Shown piece by piece: positions 51,381 to 61,205 of a stretch of DNA of 64,000 nucleotides. A program made the translations under genes and the position numbers. Origin of the DNA: Pyramidobacter porci (lineage in GTDB: Bacteria > Synergistota > Synergistia > Synergistales > Dethiosulfovibrionaceae); contig NZ_VUNH01000002.1 in assembly GCF_009695745.1 (NCBI RefSeq), positions 62,001 through 126,000 of the forward strand, given 5' to 3'. Each line of letters opens with the position of its first letter. Position 1 is the first letter of the stretch. The notes below the pieces were generated by a model. The model was not told where the DNA came from. It was given only the letters and a program-made list of their open reading frames with translations, and ran no database searches.

Positions 51381-52283
51381 ATGGATTGGCTGTTTCAATT
51401 CCCGGAGTTCTTCAGACTGAACACGACGGCCGTCGACCGGGCGGTGCGCTCGTTCGCCGTGGAGGCCGAAGGCTTTCTCAACGCGGTGAAAGGCGGCCTC
51501 AGCAGCCTGGTGAACGCCGTCCTGCTGTTTTTGAGATTCATCCCGTGGCCGCTTTTCCTGCTGCTGGTCGCGCTCCTGGGCTGGCGCGCCCGCCGGAGCC
51601 TCCGCAGCGGCGTTCTGTACGCCGCGCTGATCGCCGCCATCGGCTTCGTCGGACTGTGGCGGATGATGCTGGTGACGTTGTCCGTTGTGCTGGCCAGCGT
51701 AATGATCGCGCTTATCATCGGCATTCCGATCGGGATCCTGATCTCCGGTTCCGATCGGGCGAATAAAATGCTCCGCCCCGTTTTGGACGCCATGCAGACG
51801 ATGCCGGTATTCGTCTATCTGATCCCCGCGCTGCTGCTGTTCGGCACGGGCAACGCCTCGGGCGTGATCGCCACGGTCATTTACGCCGTCGTTCCGGTCA
51901 TCCGCCTCACCAGCCTGGGGATCCGCCAGGTGGACAAAGAGGTGGTGGAAGCCGCCAGGGCTTTCGGCTCCACACGGTGGCAGACGCTGTTCAAGGTACA
52001 GATCCCGCAGGCCAAAGCGACCATCATGGCGGGCGTCAACCAGACGCTGATGATGGCCATGTCGATGGTGGTCACGACTTCGATGATCGGCGTGCGGGGG
52101 CTTGGCATGGAGGTCTTGAACGCCGTCAACCGGATCGAGATCGGGCGCGGGCTCGTCGCCGGAAGCTGCGTGGTCGTCCTGGCGGTTGTGCTCGATCGGG
52201 TGACGCAGGGGATCAGCCCCGGAAAAGGCGCGAACAGACCCAATGGAGACGGAGGACAGGCTCATGACAGTCCTTCGAAATGA
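51381..52283 (+). CDS. Glycine betaine/proline-type ABC permease (ProW-like)
   Basis: Permease of about 300 residues. An amphipathic N-terminal region (about 1-50) precedes six helices. The motif MQTMPVFVYLIPALLLFGTGN and the coupling loop EAARAFGSTRWQTLFKVQIPQAKATI match ProW/OpuAB. ATG 51381 is chosen; a TTG 7 codons upstream is possible, and neither has a strong ribosome site. The last 20 bases overlap the ATPase gene. Confidence 0.9.
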   Translation: MDWLFQFPEFFRLNTTAVDRAVRSFAVEAEGFLNAVKGGLSSLVNAVLLFLRFIPWPLFLLLVALLGWRARRSLRSGVLYAALIAAIGFVGLWRMMLVTLSVVLASVMIALIIGIPIGILISGSDRANKMLRPVLDAMQTMPVFVYLIPALLLFGTGNASGVIATVIYAVVPVIRLTSLGIRQVDKEVVEAARAFGSTRWQTLFKVQIPQAKATIMAGVNQTLMMAMSMVVTTSMIGVRGLGMEVLNAVNRIEIGRGLVAGSCVVVLAVVLDRVTQGISPGKGANRPNGDGGQAHDSPSK

Positions 52284-53451
52284 CGTGATCCTGAGCATGG
52301 AGCATGTGACCAAGCTCTATGGTCCGAACGGCGCGGAAGCGTCTCGCATGATGTCGGCAGGAGCCGACAAGGAGGCCGTTTACAGGGAAACGGGCTGCGC
52401 TGTCGCTTTGTGGGATGTCAGCATGGAAGTCCCCGCGGGAAGCATTTTCGTGATCATCGGCCTTTCCGGCTCCGGAAAGTCGACGGCGGTGCGCTGTTTC
52501 AACGGATTGACGACGCCGACGAGCGGGAAAGTCCTCTTCGAGGGGCGCGATATTCAGTCGATGAGCCGCAGAGAACTGCTGGACCTGCGCCGCGACAAAA
52601 TTGCGATGGTCTTTCAATCGTTCGGCTTGATGAGCCATAGAGACGTTTTGGGAAACGTCGCCTACGGGCTGGAGGTGAAAGGCGTCCGCCGCGAAGAGCG
52701 CGAACGGCGCGCGCGGGAGATCGTTTCCATGGTGGGACTCGACGGCTGGGAACGTCGGTCGTGCGGACAGCTCTCCGGCGGGATGCGCCAACGAGTCGGC
52801 ATCGCCCGGGCCCTGGCCAGCGATCCGGAAGTGCTGCTGATGGACGAACCGTTTTCCGCGCTGGATCCTTTGGTGCGCCGGGACATGCAGTTCGAACTGC
52901 TGCAGATCCAGAGAAAGCTGAAAAAGACGATCGTCTTCATCACGCACGATATCGACGAAGCCTTCAAAATGGGCGACGTCGTCTGCATCATGAAGGATGG
53001 AAAAGTGGTCCAGACTGGCACGCCGGAGCACCTGAGCACGCGCCCTGCCGACGATTACGTGCGGAATTTCGTCAACGGCGCGGACAAGACGAAGGTGGTG
53101 ACGGTGCGCAACGTCATGATCACGCCGTCCAGCATCGTCCGCTTGGACAACAGCGTGGATTACGCCATTCATGAAATGCGGATGAACGGTTTGTCTTCCG
53201 TTTTCGTGATCGACCATGATTTGCGTCTGTCAGGGATCCTTTCGATCAGGGAGGCGATCGAGGCGCGCCGGCAGGGACAGCCGATCGCTCAGGCGCTCTG
53301 CCGGGACGTGCAGGCCGTAACGCCCGATACGCTGATCGCGGACGCCATCTCCCTCGCGGCGGAGGCGCCGTTTCCCATCGCCGTCGTCGACGAGGAAGGG
53401 GTTTTGCTCGGCATCGTCACCAAGGCCAGCATCCTTTCCTCTCTGATGTGA
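52264..53451 (+). CDS. Glycine betaine/proline-type ABC ATPase with CBS domains (ProV/OpuAA-like)
   Basis: ATPase of 395 residues. The N-terminal extension before Walker A (residues about 15-50) is typical of ProV/OpuAA. Walker A is GLSGSGKST, signature LSGGMRQRVGIARAL and Walker B LLMDEPFSALDP. The C-terminal 120 residues form a CBS pair (VRNVMITPSSIVRLDNSVDYA; AVTPDTLIADAISLA), which in OpuA senses ionic strength and, in some species, c-di-AMP. GGAGG sits 9 bases before ATG 52264; ATG 52243 upstream is weaker. Confidence 0.92.
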   Translation: MTVLRNDVILSMEHVTKLYGPNGAEASRMMSAGADKEAVYRETGCAVALWDVSMEVPAGSIFVIIGLSGSGKSTAVRCFNGLTTPTSGKVLFEGRDIQSMSRRELLDLRRDKIAMVFQSFGLMSHRDVLGNVAYGLEVKGVRREERERRAREIVSMVGLDGWERRSCGQLSGGMRQRVGIARALASDPEVLLMDEPFSALDPLVRRDMQFELLQIQRKLKKTIVFITHDIDEAFKMGDVVCIMKDGKVVQTGTPEHLSTRPADDYVRNFVNGADKTKVVTVRNVMITPSSIVRLDNSVDYAIHEMRMNGLSSVFVIDHDLRLSGILSIREAIEARRQGQPIAQALCRDVQAVTPDTLIADAISLAAEAPFPIAVVDEEGVLLGIVTKASILSSLM

Positions 53452-53535
53452 GCCGCTTTCCGGCGAAAAGCCGGAGGCGCGGGCTGCGGACGTCGCGCTG
53501 CGGTCTTTCGGTATTCGCGAGTTCGTTGAACGAGA

Positions 53536-53581
53536 AAAGGCTGCTTCTCTCCATGCTTTTGCGCGGAGAGAAGCAGCCTTT
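53536..53581. terminator. Bidirectional terminator
   Basis: A perfect 17-base stem (53536-53552 with 53565-53581) separates the osmolyte importer (+) from pbpC (-). Confidence 0.93.
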
Positions 53582-53624
53582 CTTGTTCGAAGCGGCGTTG
53601 GCAGAGGCCGCGGGAGTGCGGCGG

Positions 53625-55862
53625 TCAATCGAGCGGCGCCAGGTCGGGGAGCTGCCGGCTGGGATTGTCGTCCAGCGTGTAAACGGAGAAGGAGATCGCT
53701 TTCTGCCGCCCCAGCGAGTCGGTCACGGAAAGGCGGTGACGCCCCGGCGTCATCGGCCACAGGCAGGGGCGGTCCGCCGTGCCGCGGCCGGCATATTTGC
53801 CGTCGACGAACCAGAAGAACTCGCCGGTGCCTTCGGCGCGGAAGACCAGTTTGGCGTCCTCCTCGTGCATCAGATAGGCTGCGTCGGCCAGCGGCGAAGC
53901 GATGGTCAGCTCGGTGCGCTTTTCGCGCGAGCTTTCCATGTAGACGGACAGTTCCTGCGGCCAGACGACCACCACTTTGCCTTTTTCCAGCCGGTGCATG
54001 GGGCAGACGCCGGACGGCGAAACGCCGGGAATGAAATATTCCTTGACGGTCCGAGGGCAGAGCTCCGTGGGCGGCAGTCCGGACAGGGCGCAGACGTTGC
54101 GGGACGACACGCCGGCCGGCGGCGCGCCGAAACCTCCCGGCGGCAGGGCGCGGAGCGCTTTCAATACGGCGGGCGCGGCCGCGCCGAGGCCGACGAGTTC
54201 GGGATGCGGTTCGCCGCGCGGATCGCCCAGCCACACGACCAGCGACCAGCGGTCGTTCCAGCCGGCCGTCCAGGCGTCGCGCAGACCGTAGGAGGTGCCG
54301 GTCTTGAAGGCGATCTGCCCGCGCGACGGATCGACGGATCGCAGCAGCGTCGGCATCCGTGCCGGATCGGCGAGGATGTTGGTGGTGATCCAGGCGCTTT
54401 CGGCGGAATAGACATCGCGTTCCGAAAGAGGCTCGCTTTCGATGAAGCGGCTCTCGATCAGCCGCCCACGGCGCGCCAGCGCGGTAACGGCGCGGGCGAG
54501 CTGGAGCGGCGACACTTCGCAGCCGCCCAGCACGAGCGAGTCGCCGTAATGTGCGGCGCTCTGCGTCAGCGCCGCGAAGCCGAGATTCCGCAGTTTCTGC
54601 AGCAGGCGTTCGCCGCCTTCCGCGCGCAGGACGCGCACGGCGGGGACGTTGAGCGAATCGACCAGCGCGTTGGCGGCGCTGACGGGGCCGCGATAGATGC
54701 GGTCGAAGTTGCGCGGCGCTCGTCCCGAAAGCGTCAGCGGCGTGTCGGCCATCAGCGAGGCGGGCGTAAGCGCGCCGTCCTCGAAGGCCATGGCGTAAGC
54801 GAACGGTTTCAGCGCCGAGCCGGGGGAGCGCAGAGACGAGGCGCAGTCCACCCAGCCGGCGGGAGCGCCTTTCATGCCCCAGCGGGCGTTGGGCACGTAG
54901 GCGCGTACGGCGCCGGTGTTGTTTTCGATCAGCACTCCGGCCGCCGTGACGGCGTCGTCCTGCGAGGCCAGCGCGTCGAGCAGCGCGGCGCGGAGGACTT
55001 TCTGCGCGTTGCGGTCGAGCGTGGACGTAATGTCATTCTCTTCTGTCAGGCTGATGACTTTCTGGCAGAAGACCCACTCGTCGGCCGGCAGCGGCGAAAT
55101 TTTTTCCGGCAGAGGTTCGGCCATGGCGGAGCGCGCCTGCCAGTCGGTGATCTTGCCGCGTTCGCGCAGCAGCGAAATGGCCCAGTTGCGACGCTGCCGC
55201 GCCGCTTTGGGGTGCAGGTCGGGACGGTAAGCGGTCGGCCCCTTGACCATCACGGCCAGCAGCGCCGCCTGTGCGATGGTCAGATCGCGGGCCGAGCGCC
55301 GGAACCAGGCCAGCGAGGCCGCTTCGACGCCGCGCAGGTTGCTGCCGAGAGGGATCATGTTCAGGTAGGTTTGCAGGATTTCTTCTTTCGATATGACTTT
55401 TTCCAGCTGAGCCGCCTGGGCGAACTCGCGCAGCTTGTTTTTCAGATTGCGTTCGGCCGGCCAGCAGAGGCGGATCACCTGGCTGGTGATTGTCGAGGCG
55501 CCGGAGCGCACCTTCCCGGCCAGCAGATTGTCTTTGGCGGCGCGCAAAACGCCCAGCCAGTCCACGCCGCCGTGCGACCAGAAACGCCGGTCCTCCACTT
55601 CGACGACGACGAGCGGCATCCAGCGCCCCATCTCAGAAAGAAGGACGGGGAGACAAAACTCCCCGTCCTCCGACATGGTCACGCTGAGCATCGTCCCTTT
55701 GCAGTCGCGCACGACCGTGGAACGGGGCCAGGACGAAAGGCGCGCCTCGATCGGCTCGAGCCGGCCGAGCCGGTTCCAATAACGCCAACCGGCTGCGGCG
55801 GCCGCGAGCGACGCGCAGAGGAACAATCCTCCCATCCAAAGCGTGAGCTTATGAAATTTCAT
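53625..55862 (-). CDS. pbpC: Penicillin-binding protein 1C
   Basis: Bifunctional peptidoglycan synthase of 745 residues. One N-terminal helix (about 7-25) is followed by a glycosyltransferase domain (VEDRRFWSHGGVDW and later GASTITSQVIRL), a transpeptidase domain with SALK (Ser349, Lys352), SLN and KTGTS, and a C-terminal BiPBP_C domain (about 650-745). As in E. coli, it lies 12 bases downstream of an alpha-2-macroglobulin gene. The pair is thought to repair peptidoglycan and trap proteases after outer-membrane damage. Confidence 0.95.
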   Translation of the reverse strand: MKFHKLTLWMGGLFLCASLAAAAAGWRYWNRLGRLEPIEARLSSWPRSTVVRDCKGTMLSVTMSEDGEFCLPVLLSEMGRWMPLVVVEVEDRRFWSHGGVDWLGVLRAAKDNLLAGKVRSGASTITSQVIRLCWPAERNLKNKLREFAQAAQLEKVISKEEILQTYLNMIPLGSNLRGVEAASLAWFRRSARDLTIAQAALLAVMVKGPTAYRPDLHPKAARQRRNWAISLLRERGKITDWQARSAMAEPLPEKISPLPADEWVFCQKVISLTEENDITSTLDRNAQKVLRAALLDALASQDDAVTAAGVLIENNTGAVRAYVPNARWGMKGAPAGWVDCASSLRSPGSALKPFAYAMAFEDGALTPASLMADTPLTLSGRAPRNFDRIYRGPVSAANALVDSLNVPAVRVLRAEGGERLLQKLRNLGFAALTQSAAHYGDSLVLGGCEVSPLQLARAVTALARRGRLIESRFIESEPLSERDVYSAESAWITTNILADPARMPTLLRSVDPSRGQIAFKTGTSYGLRDAWTAGWNDRWSLVVWLGDPRGEPHPELVGLGAAAPAVLKALRALPPGGFGAPPAGVSSRNVCALSGLPPTELCPRTVKEYFIPGVSPSGVCPMHRLEKGKVVVVWPQELSVYMESSREKRTELTIASPLADAAYLMHEEDAKLVFRAEGTGEFFWFVDGKYAGRGTADRPCLWPMTPGRHRLSVTDSLGRQKAISFSVYTLDDNPSRQLPDLAPLD

Positions 55863-55874
55863 CTGAATGAACGG

Positions 55875-58800
55875 TTACTGAATGGTCACCGTGTCGGCCT
55901 TGCCGAGGTAACCGATGCCCTTGTTGCCCAGCGCCTCGACGGAAATGGGCGGTACGGAGAACGTGCCGCGGTAGACGGCGCGGAGCGGCAGTTTCCATTC
56001 GAAGCTCTTGCCCTGCCCGTCGATGTGGAGCAGCAAACGGTCGAAGCGCAGGTCGGAACGGACGGAGTAGCCTTCGCCGGAAGCCATTTCGCCGGCGCCG
56101 ACCGTTTCGAAGCCGGCGGGAAGCAGAGCGCTCAGCCGCAGCGCTGCGGGGCGCGACGTGGCGGTGACCTTGATCTTCATGTTCACTTCCTGGCCGAAAG
56201 CGATCGAGGACAGATTGAGAACTTTGTCCGTCTTGGCGTCGACGAAGCTGCGCTCCACGCGCAGGCCGCGGCTGTAGCTGCGCGGCTCCTTGTCGGGCAC
56301 GCCGCTGGCGGTCCAGGAGTACCAGATCGAACCGGCGCCGCTGGCTTCGAGCTTCATGGTCCCGCCCTTGCCGCCGCGCCAGATCGCGGGTTTGCCGTCG
56401 AAGACCGCCGCTTCGTTGCCGTCGGAGTCGAACAACTTGGCCGTGACGGGGCCGGGGACGACATGGGTGGAGAACACGCCGAGCGCCATGATCATGCCGC
56501 CGGCGTCGCGGGCGTTGCGGCGTCCGCCGCCCTTGGCCAGTTCCGCGGCGATGCGGGCCGCGAGATCGCGGCTGGGCGCTCCGCCGGGTTCGATGGCGTC
56601 GAGCGCCAGCATCCTGAATCCGGCTTCGGGCAGCGACAGCTTGGCGTCAGCTGAGGAGGATTCCGAACCGGCCAGCGCCTGGGCTTTTTCTTGATCGCCG
56701 GCAAGGGCGTAGCTGGCGGCCAGCAGCGCGCGGCCGGAGCCGTCCAGATCGCCGATGCGCTCTTCGAGCCAGTTCATCCAGCCCAGCGGCGCTTCGCCGC
56801 CCAGCGCCAGCACGTAGGCGCCATAGGCGCGGGCGTTCATGGCTTCGCGCACGTTCTTTTCCGGCAGCGGCTCGGCCATGTAACGGCGCAGCCACTGAGT
56901 TCCGGCGTTCAGACCCGAGGGGTCGATGACGCCGGCGGCTTTGACGGTCGTCAGCAGGTGCAGGGCGGCCACCGAGCCCCATTCGTCGGTGCCGTCGCCG
57001 CGCCAGGCGCTCCACGAGCCGTCGTAGAGCTGATAGCTCGCCAGACCGGCGAGGACGGTGTTCATGGCGATGCGGTTTTCGATTGGGTTGACCAGATCCT
57101 GATCTTCGTCGCTGAGCAGGCTGGGCATGTTCAGCGTGATCCAGCCGCGCGAGACGAGACGATCAAGGCCGAACCCCCACGTATCGACCGTCTCGAGCAG
57201 CGAGACCGCGTCGACCACGGGCGCGCCGGAAACGGTCAGCGTCAGGTTGCCCGTACCGGGGTACCAGTCGTCGGGCAGGACGATGTCGGTCGTTCCTTCG
57301 CCGGCGCTGCCGCCGCCGACCACGGAAGTCAACGGCCAGCCGGGACGGATGGCAAGGCCGGTTTCGGACTCATAGTCGCGGCCGTCCAGAGAGACGGAAG
57401 CCTTCAAAGCGCCATGTTCGCTGCCGCTGCGGGCCGTCAGCGTGGGGATCAGCGGCGTCAGTTCGAGACGTTTGTTGGCCGTCAGCGCGATCGTATCCTT
57501 CCACTCGCTTTGACCGCCGAAGTTCAGGTCGAGCCCTTCTGCGGGAGTCACGACGGCAGAGGCGCTGCCGCCCTGCTCGGCGGTGACGTTAAGCGCCGCC
57601 TGGAGCTGGTCGCCGGGCGCGGCGAAGCGGGGCAGCGTCAGGTCGATGACCACGGGACGGGCGATCTTCGACTCGGTCTCGGCGCGTCCCAGAGCCACGC
57701 CGTCGACAGCGATCGCTTCGACGCGAAGCGCGCCGGCAAACTCGGGCACTTGCGTGGTGATCTCCGCCGCGCCGTCCTTCAGCTCGACGGCGGGCAGCCA
57801 GATCGACAGGGGTTTGTAATCGGAAGCGCGGACCGGCGACATCATGTCGGCGTTGGCCATCAGCTTGGCGCGGTACATCTCGGCGTCGTCGCCGCCGGCG
57901 GGATGGAGCAGCGTCGTGCCGCGGGCCTCGATGGGCAGCAGCGAGTCGTAAATGTCGCACATCTTGCCGTCCATACCGCGGCGGCGCGTGAAGTATTCCC
58001 ACGGATCGGCGTTGTCGCTGCCGCTCAAAAGCAGGATGCCGCGATCGACGAGAGCGACGGCCACGGTGCCTTTGGCGGGCTGTCCCTTGGCGTCGGCGAC
58101 GCGGATCTTGGCGCTGAACACACCGGGCTCCGCCTTGTCGGGCGCCTCGACGGAGACATTCAGGCGGCGGTCGCTGAGGTCGAGCTTCAGCGGCAGAGCG
58201 CCCAGCGCGCGATACGGCGGCTTGGTATCCGCCCCTTCGGGACGGACGACCTGGATCGTGAGCCAGCCGTTGGGAAGCAGCTCTTCGGTGACGGGAACGT
58301 CAACGGTCGTTTCCTTGTCGGCCATGTCGAAAGACTTGACCGTCACAGGACGGTCGCTGCCGAGGGCGAGGATGGCGCGTCCCGCGAAGGGGGACTTGAC
58401 GGTGATCCGCGCCGTGGCGCCGGGCAGATAGCTTTCTTTGTCGGACTTCAGCTCGACGCGGTCGGGCATGACGGCCCCCATGGAGGCGGAACCGGTCCAG
58501 TTTTCCCATACCCAGAGGCGCAGCGAAGCGCGCCCGTCTTTGTGGGTGAAGGTCAGGCGGTATTCGCCTTCGTCCTTGGGCGTAAAAACGTATTTGCCCT
58601 TGCCGTTCAGCGTGACCTTGTCCATGACGGGCTCGGAGAACTCTTCCTGCCAAGTCATGCGGCTGCCGCTGTCGTCGCTGACCATCACGTAGCGGCTGGT
58701 GACTTTGCTGATTTCGACGACCACTTCGCCGAGGTTCGCGGGCTTGTCGTCGGGATCGACGGCGACGAGGCCGATCTCGGCGGACGTGTTGGGACGGATT

Positions 58801-61145
58801 TCCGCCTTGGGGGCCATCACGCCGATCAGCGCCTTGGTGGGATAGATCGGCACCGAAACCGTGCTGCCGGTCCAGCGGCCGCTGGCTTCCATGACGTTGA
58901 GACGCAGATGGGCGCGGACGATCGAAGGGGCGTTCAGATCCTCCTCGGGCGTCCAGACGGCTCGGGCGGCGCCGTTTTCGTCAAGTGTGCCGCTGTCGAT
59001 CTGGCCGGAAGAGCGCCCGGCGTCCTTGCCCATTTCGGAGCCGAAGACATAGCCGGGATTCGCCTTGGAAACGTAGGCTTCGGGAACGGTGGTGTAGTCG
59101 AGTTCCCAGTTCAGGCCGGCGCCGCTGCCGCCGAAGAGGTAGCGGGCGCTGAGCTCGAGCGTGGCTTCTTTCCCGGGATAGAGCGCCTTGGGAGCCTGGA
59201 GCTTTGTTTCGATCTGAGGCGGACGGAACTCCTCGATCTGCACGGCGCGCTCGGCGACGACGGTCTGCGTGCCGGGGACGGTCAGCCGCAGCGAATAGGA
59301 GCCGCTGTCGACCGTCGCGGGAATCGGTACGGAGATGACGCCCGTGCCGCTGGCGTCGAGCTTCATAACGCCGGAAGCCAGGTCGATGCCGCGGGCGGTC
59401 AGCGCCCAGTTCAGCGGGAATTCGCCGGGCAGTTCGAGCACGGTGCTGCGCACGATCGCCTCGGCCTCGAGCGTTTCGCCCGGCTGCCAGAGGGCGCGCG
59501 GCAGGATCCACATGCCGTCGTAAGCGTCGTTCCACGGAGCGCCGGAGATGTCGACATCGCGGCCGGAAAGCTGGTTGACGCCGAGCTTGACGAAGGAGAG
59601 ACGTCCTTCTTTTTCGACGGTGACCAGCGACGGATGAAGATCGTCCTGCCAGCCCTCGGCGACGGCGAAGGATGCCAGGCCGTCGGCGTCGGTTTTGCCG
59701 TTCAGAAGCAGCTGGTTTTTGGCGGAGTAGACCTTGACTTCCGCGTCGGCCAGCGGCTTGCTGTCCGAAATTGAATTGGCCCAGACCTGCAGGCCGCGCT
59801 TGTACATGCGCGCCGATAGCGCCGTGTCGGTGACGCTGAGGAGCATTCTGGCGCTGTCCCACGTGGAGGGATCGCCGTTTTTGGCCTCGATCAGGTAGAC
59901 GCCTTCGCCTTCGCAGCCGAGGCTGGCCAGGTCGAGAGCGCGGCGCGCGGTCTCGTTGACCATGCCGCCGACGGCGTATTTCTTGGAACCGAGGGGCTTG
60001 GCCCAGTTGGTAAAGCTGCCCTCGTCGTCAAGATCGAGCGCGGCGATCGGCACGTTGTTGTTGTAGAGCCGCCACGCCGAAACTTCGAGCGTTCCGATGT
60101 TGGCGCTCTCCACGGCGACGCGCGGCGCTTCCGCGGGAGTGAGGAACATGCCGGCGGCGGGGAAGCGTACGAACGAGGGCATATCGGGGAAGATGAACGC
60201 CTTGACGAAATCCTCTTTCATCGGCTCGGCATCCTGACCGGTCAATCCTTTGCGGATCGTCACCGAAACGCGGCTGCGGGGGGCGAAGTCGCCCTCGATG
60301 TTGAAGCCGTCGTAAGCGCCGCTCAGCGTGAAGGGAACGGCGGGAGAGAGCTCGATGAATCCTTTGGCCTTGGTCAGGTCGACGCTGTTGTTCAGGCCGA
60401 CGTGGATGCGTCCGCGGCCGGATTCGTTCATGAAGGCGTTGGAATCGGTCACCAGCGTTTCGGTGGACACGTTCAGCGTCGCTTCGAGCCCGCCTGCCTG
60501 CGGCAGGTCGCCCTTGTCGGGCAGCAGGCCGCCCTCGACGAGGACTTTGACGCTCTTGCCGTAGACGGAGCTGGTGCGCACGATGATCTCTTTGGCCGGC
60601 GTTGCGCCCTGAATGTTGTAGCTCACGGAGTTGCCGGCAGCGTTGAAAATTTTCAGGAAACCGCGCAGGCGCACGGGCGAGACTTCGGCGTTGAAGTCGA
60701 GGCGCAGCGTCAACTCGCGGTCGGGCGACGTGCCGATGATGGTCACGCGGTCGAAACTGAGCGCCGGGCGATGGAACGTGAAGCTCTGACGTCCCGCGAC
60801 CAGCGTACCGCCGGCGGTACGGAGCCCGCCGGGGCCGAAGTCGGCGTCATAGCGCGTGGCCGGCTGCAGATTGGCGGACGGCGTGAAGACCAGCTGATTC
60901 GTCTTCACCCACTTGGCCGTGCCGGGCAGAGCCGGACGGAACTTGAGCGGCACCGCGCCGCCCGTGAGAGGCTTGTTCAGCTGGTTGCTTTTCACCACGT
61001 CGCCGCTGAAGACGACGGTGAACTGGGGGCGGTTGGCCGTCACTTCGCCCTCGGGGGAGAAGCTTTTGACGGTCACATCGTTGGCCGCCCAGGCCGCGCC
61101 GGCGAGAAGCAGGCCGCACAGCAGGGCGCCGAAAAATTTGCGCAT
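55875..61145 (-). CDS. Alpha-2-macroglobulin family protein without thioester motif
   Basis: Very large exported protein of 1756 residues with a signal peptide (about 1-20, ending AWA). There is no lipobox cysteine, so unlike E. coli YfhM it is not a lipoprotein. Repeated beta-sandwich (macroglobulin) domains, the bait-region segment and the A2M family region (LLPIEARGTTLLHPAGGDD; LTLPRFAAPGDQLQA) are recognisable. The thioester CxEQ of the family is missing: the matching stretch reads TWGFGLDRLVSRGW. It therefore cannot bind proteases covalently and may trap or sense them by conformation. The C-terminal helical domain and final receptor-like beta domain are present. AAGGAGG precedes the ATG. 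Confidence 0.93.
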   Translation of the reverse strand: MRKFFGALLCGLLLAGAAWAANDVTVKSFSPEGEVTANRPQFTVVFSGDVVKSNQLNKPLTGGAVPLKFRPALPGTAKWVKTNQLVFTPSANLQPATRYDADFGPGGLRTAGGTLVAGRQSFTFHRPALSFDRVTIIGTSPDRELTLRLDFNAEVSPVRLRGFLKIFNAAGNSVSYNIQGATPAKEIIVRTSSVYGKSVKVLVEGGLLPDKGDLPQAGGLEATLNVSTETLVTDSNAFMNESGRGRIHVGLNNSVDLTKAKGFIELSPAVPFTLSGAYDGFNIEGDFAPRSRVSVTIRKGLTGQDAEPMKEDFVKAFIFPDMPSFVRFPAAGMFLTPAEAPRVAVESANIGTLEVSAWRLYNNNVPIAALDLDDEGSFTNWAKPLGSKKYAVGGMVNETARRALDLASLGCEGEGVYLIEAKNGDPSTWDSARMLLSVTDTALSARMYKRGLQVWANSISDSKPLADAEVKVYSAKNQLLLNGKTDADGLASFAVAEGWQDDLHPSLVTVEKEGRLSFVKLGVNQLSGRDVDISGAPWNDAYDGMWILPRALWQPGETLEAEAIVRSTVLELPGEFPLNWALTARGIDLASGVMKLDASGTGVISVPIPATVDSGSYSLRLTVPGTQTVVAERAVQIEEFRPPQIETKLQAPKALYPGKEATLELSARYLFGGSGAGLNWELDYTTVPEAYVSKANPGYVFGSEMGKDAGRSSGQIDSGTLDENGAARAVWTPEEDLNAPSIVRAHLRLNVMEASGRWTGSTVSVPIYPTKALIGVMAPKAEIRPNTSAEIGLVAVDPDDKPANLGEVVVEISKVTSRYVMVSDDSGSRMTWQEEFSEPVMDKVTLNGKGKYVFTPKDEGEYRLTFTHKDGRASLRLWVWENWTGSASMGAVMPDRVELKSDKESYLPGATARITVKSPFAGRAILALGSDRPVTVKSFDMADKETTVDVPVTEELLPNGWLTIQVVRPEGADTKPPYRALGALPLKLDLSDRRLNVSVEAPDKAEPGVFSAKIRVADAKGQPAKGTVAVALVDRGILLLSGSDNADPWEYFTRRRGMDGKMCDIYDSLLPIEARGTTLLHPAGGDDAEMYRAKLMANADMMSPVRASDYKPLSIWLPAVELKDGAAEITTQVPEFAGALRVEAIAVDGVALGRAETESKIARPVVIDLTLPRFAAPGDQLQAALNVTAEQGGSASAVVTPAEGLDLNFGGQSEWKDTIALTANKRLELTPLIPTLTARSGSEHGALKASVSLDGRDYESETGLAIRPGWPLTSVVGGGSAGEGTTDIVLPDDWYPGTGNLTLTVSGAPVVDAVSLLETVDTWGFGLDRLVSRGWITLNMPSLLSDEDQDLVNPIENRIAMNTVLAGLASYQLYDGSWSAWRGDGTDEWGSVAALHLLTTVKAAGVIDPSGLNAGTQWLRRYMAEPLPEKNVREAMNARAYGAYVLALGGEAPLGWMNWLEERIGDLDGSGRALLAASYALAGDQEKAQALAGSESSSADAKLSLPEAGFRMLALDAIEPGGAPSRDLAARIAAELAKGGGRRNARDAGGMIMALGVFSTHVVPGPVTAKLFDSDGNEAAVFDGKPAIWRGGKGGTMKLEASGAGSIWYSWTASGVPDKEPRSYSRGLRVERSFVDAKTDKVLNLSSIAFGQEVNMKIKVTATSRPAALRLSALLPAGFETVGAGEMASGEGYSVRSDLRFDRLLLHIDGQGKSFEWKLPLRAVYRGTFSVPPISVEALGNKGIGYLGKADTVTIQ

Positions 61146-61205
61146 GGAAAGACCTCCTTGCGAGAAAGATTTTATGATGCGGAGAACGAGCTTACGGAAG
61201 CTGCG

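Noticed and set aside
53448-56654. Open frame of 1068 codons on the + strand opposite pbpC and the macroglobulin gene
   Set aside because: It is antisense to two well-supported genes, is rich in Arg, Gly, Ala and Gln as expected for a shadow frame in high-GC DNA, has no ribosome site and shows no protein motif.
56691-59774. Open frame of 1027 codons on the + strand opposite the macroglobulin gene
   Set aside because: Shadow of a GC-rich coding strand; no ribosome site, signal or domain.
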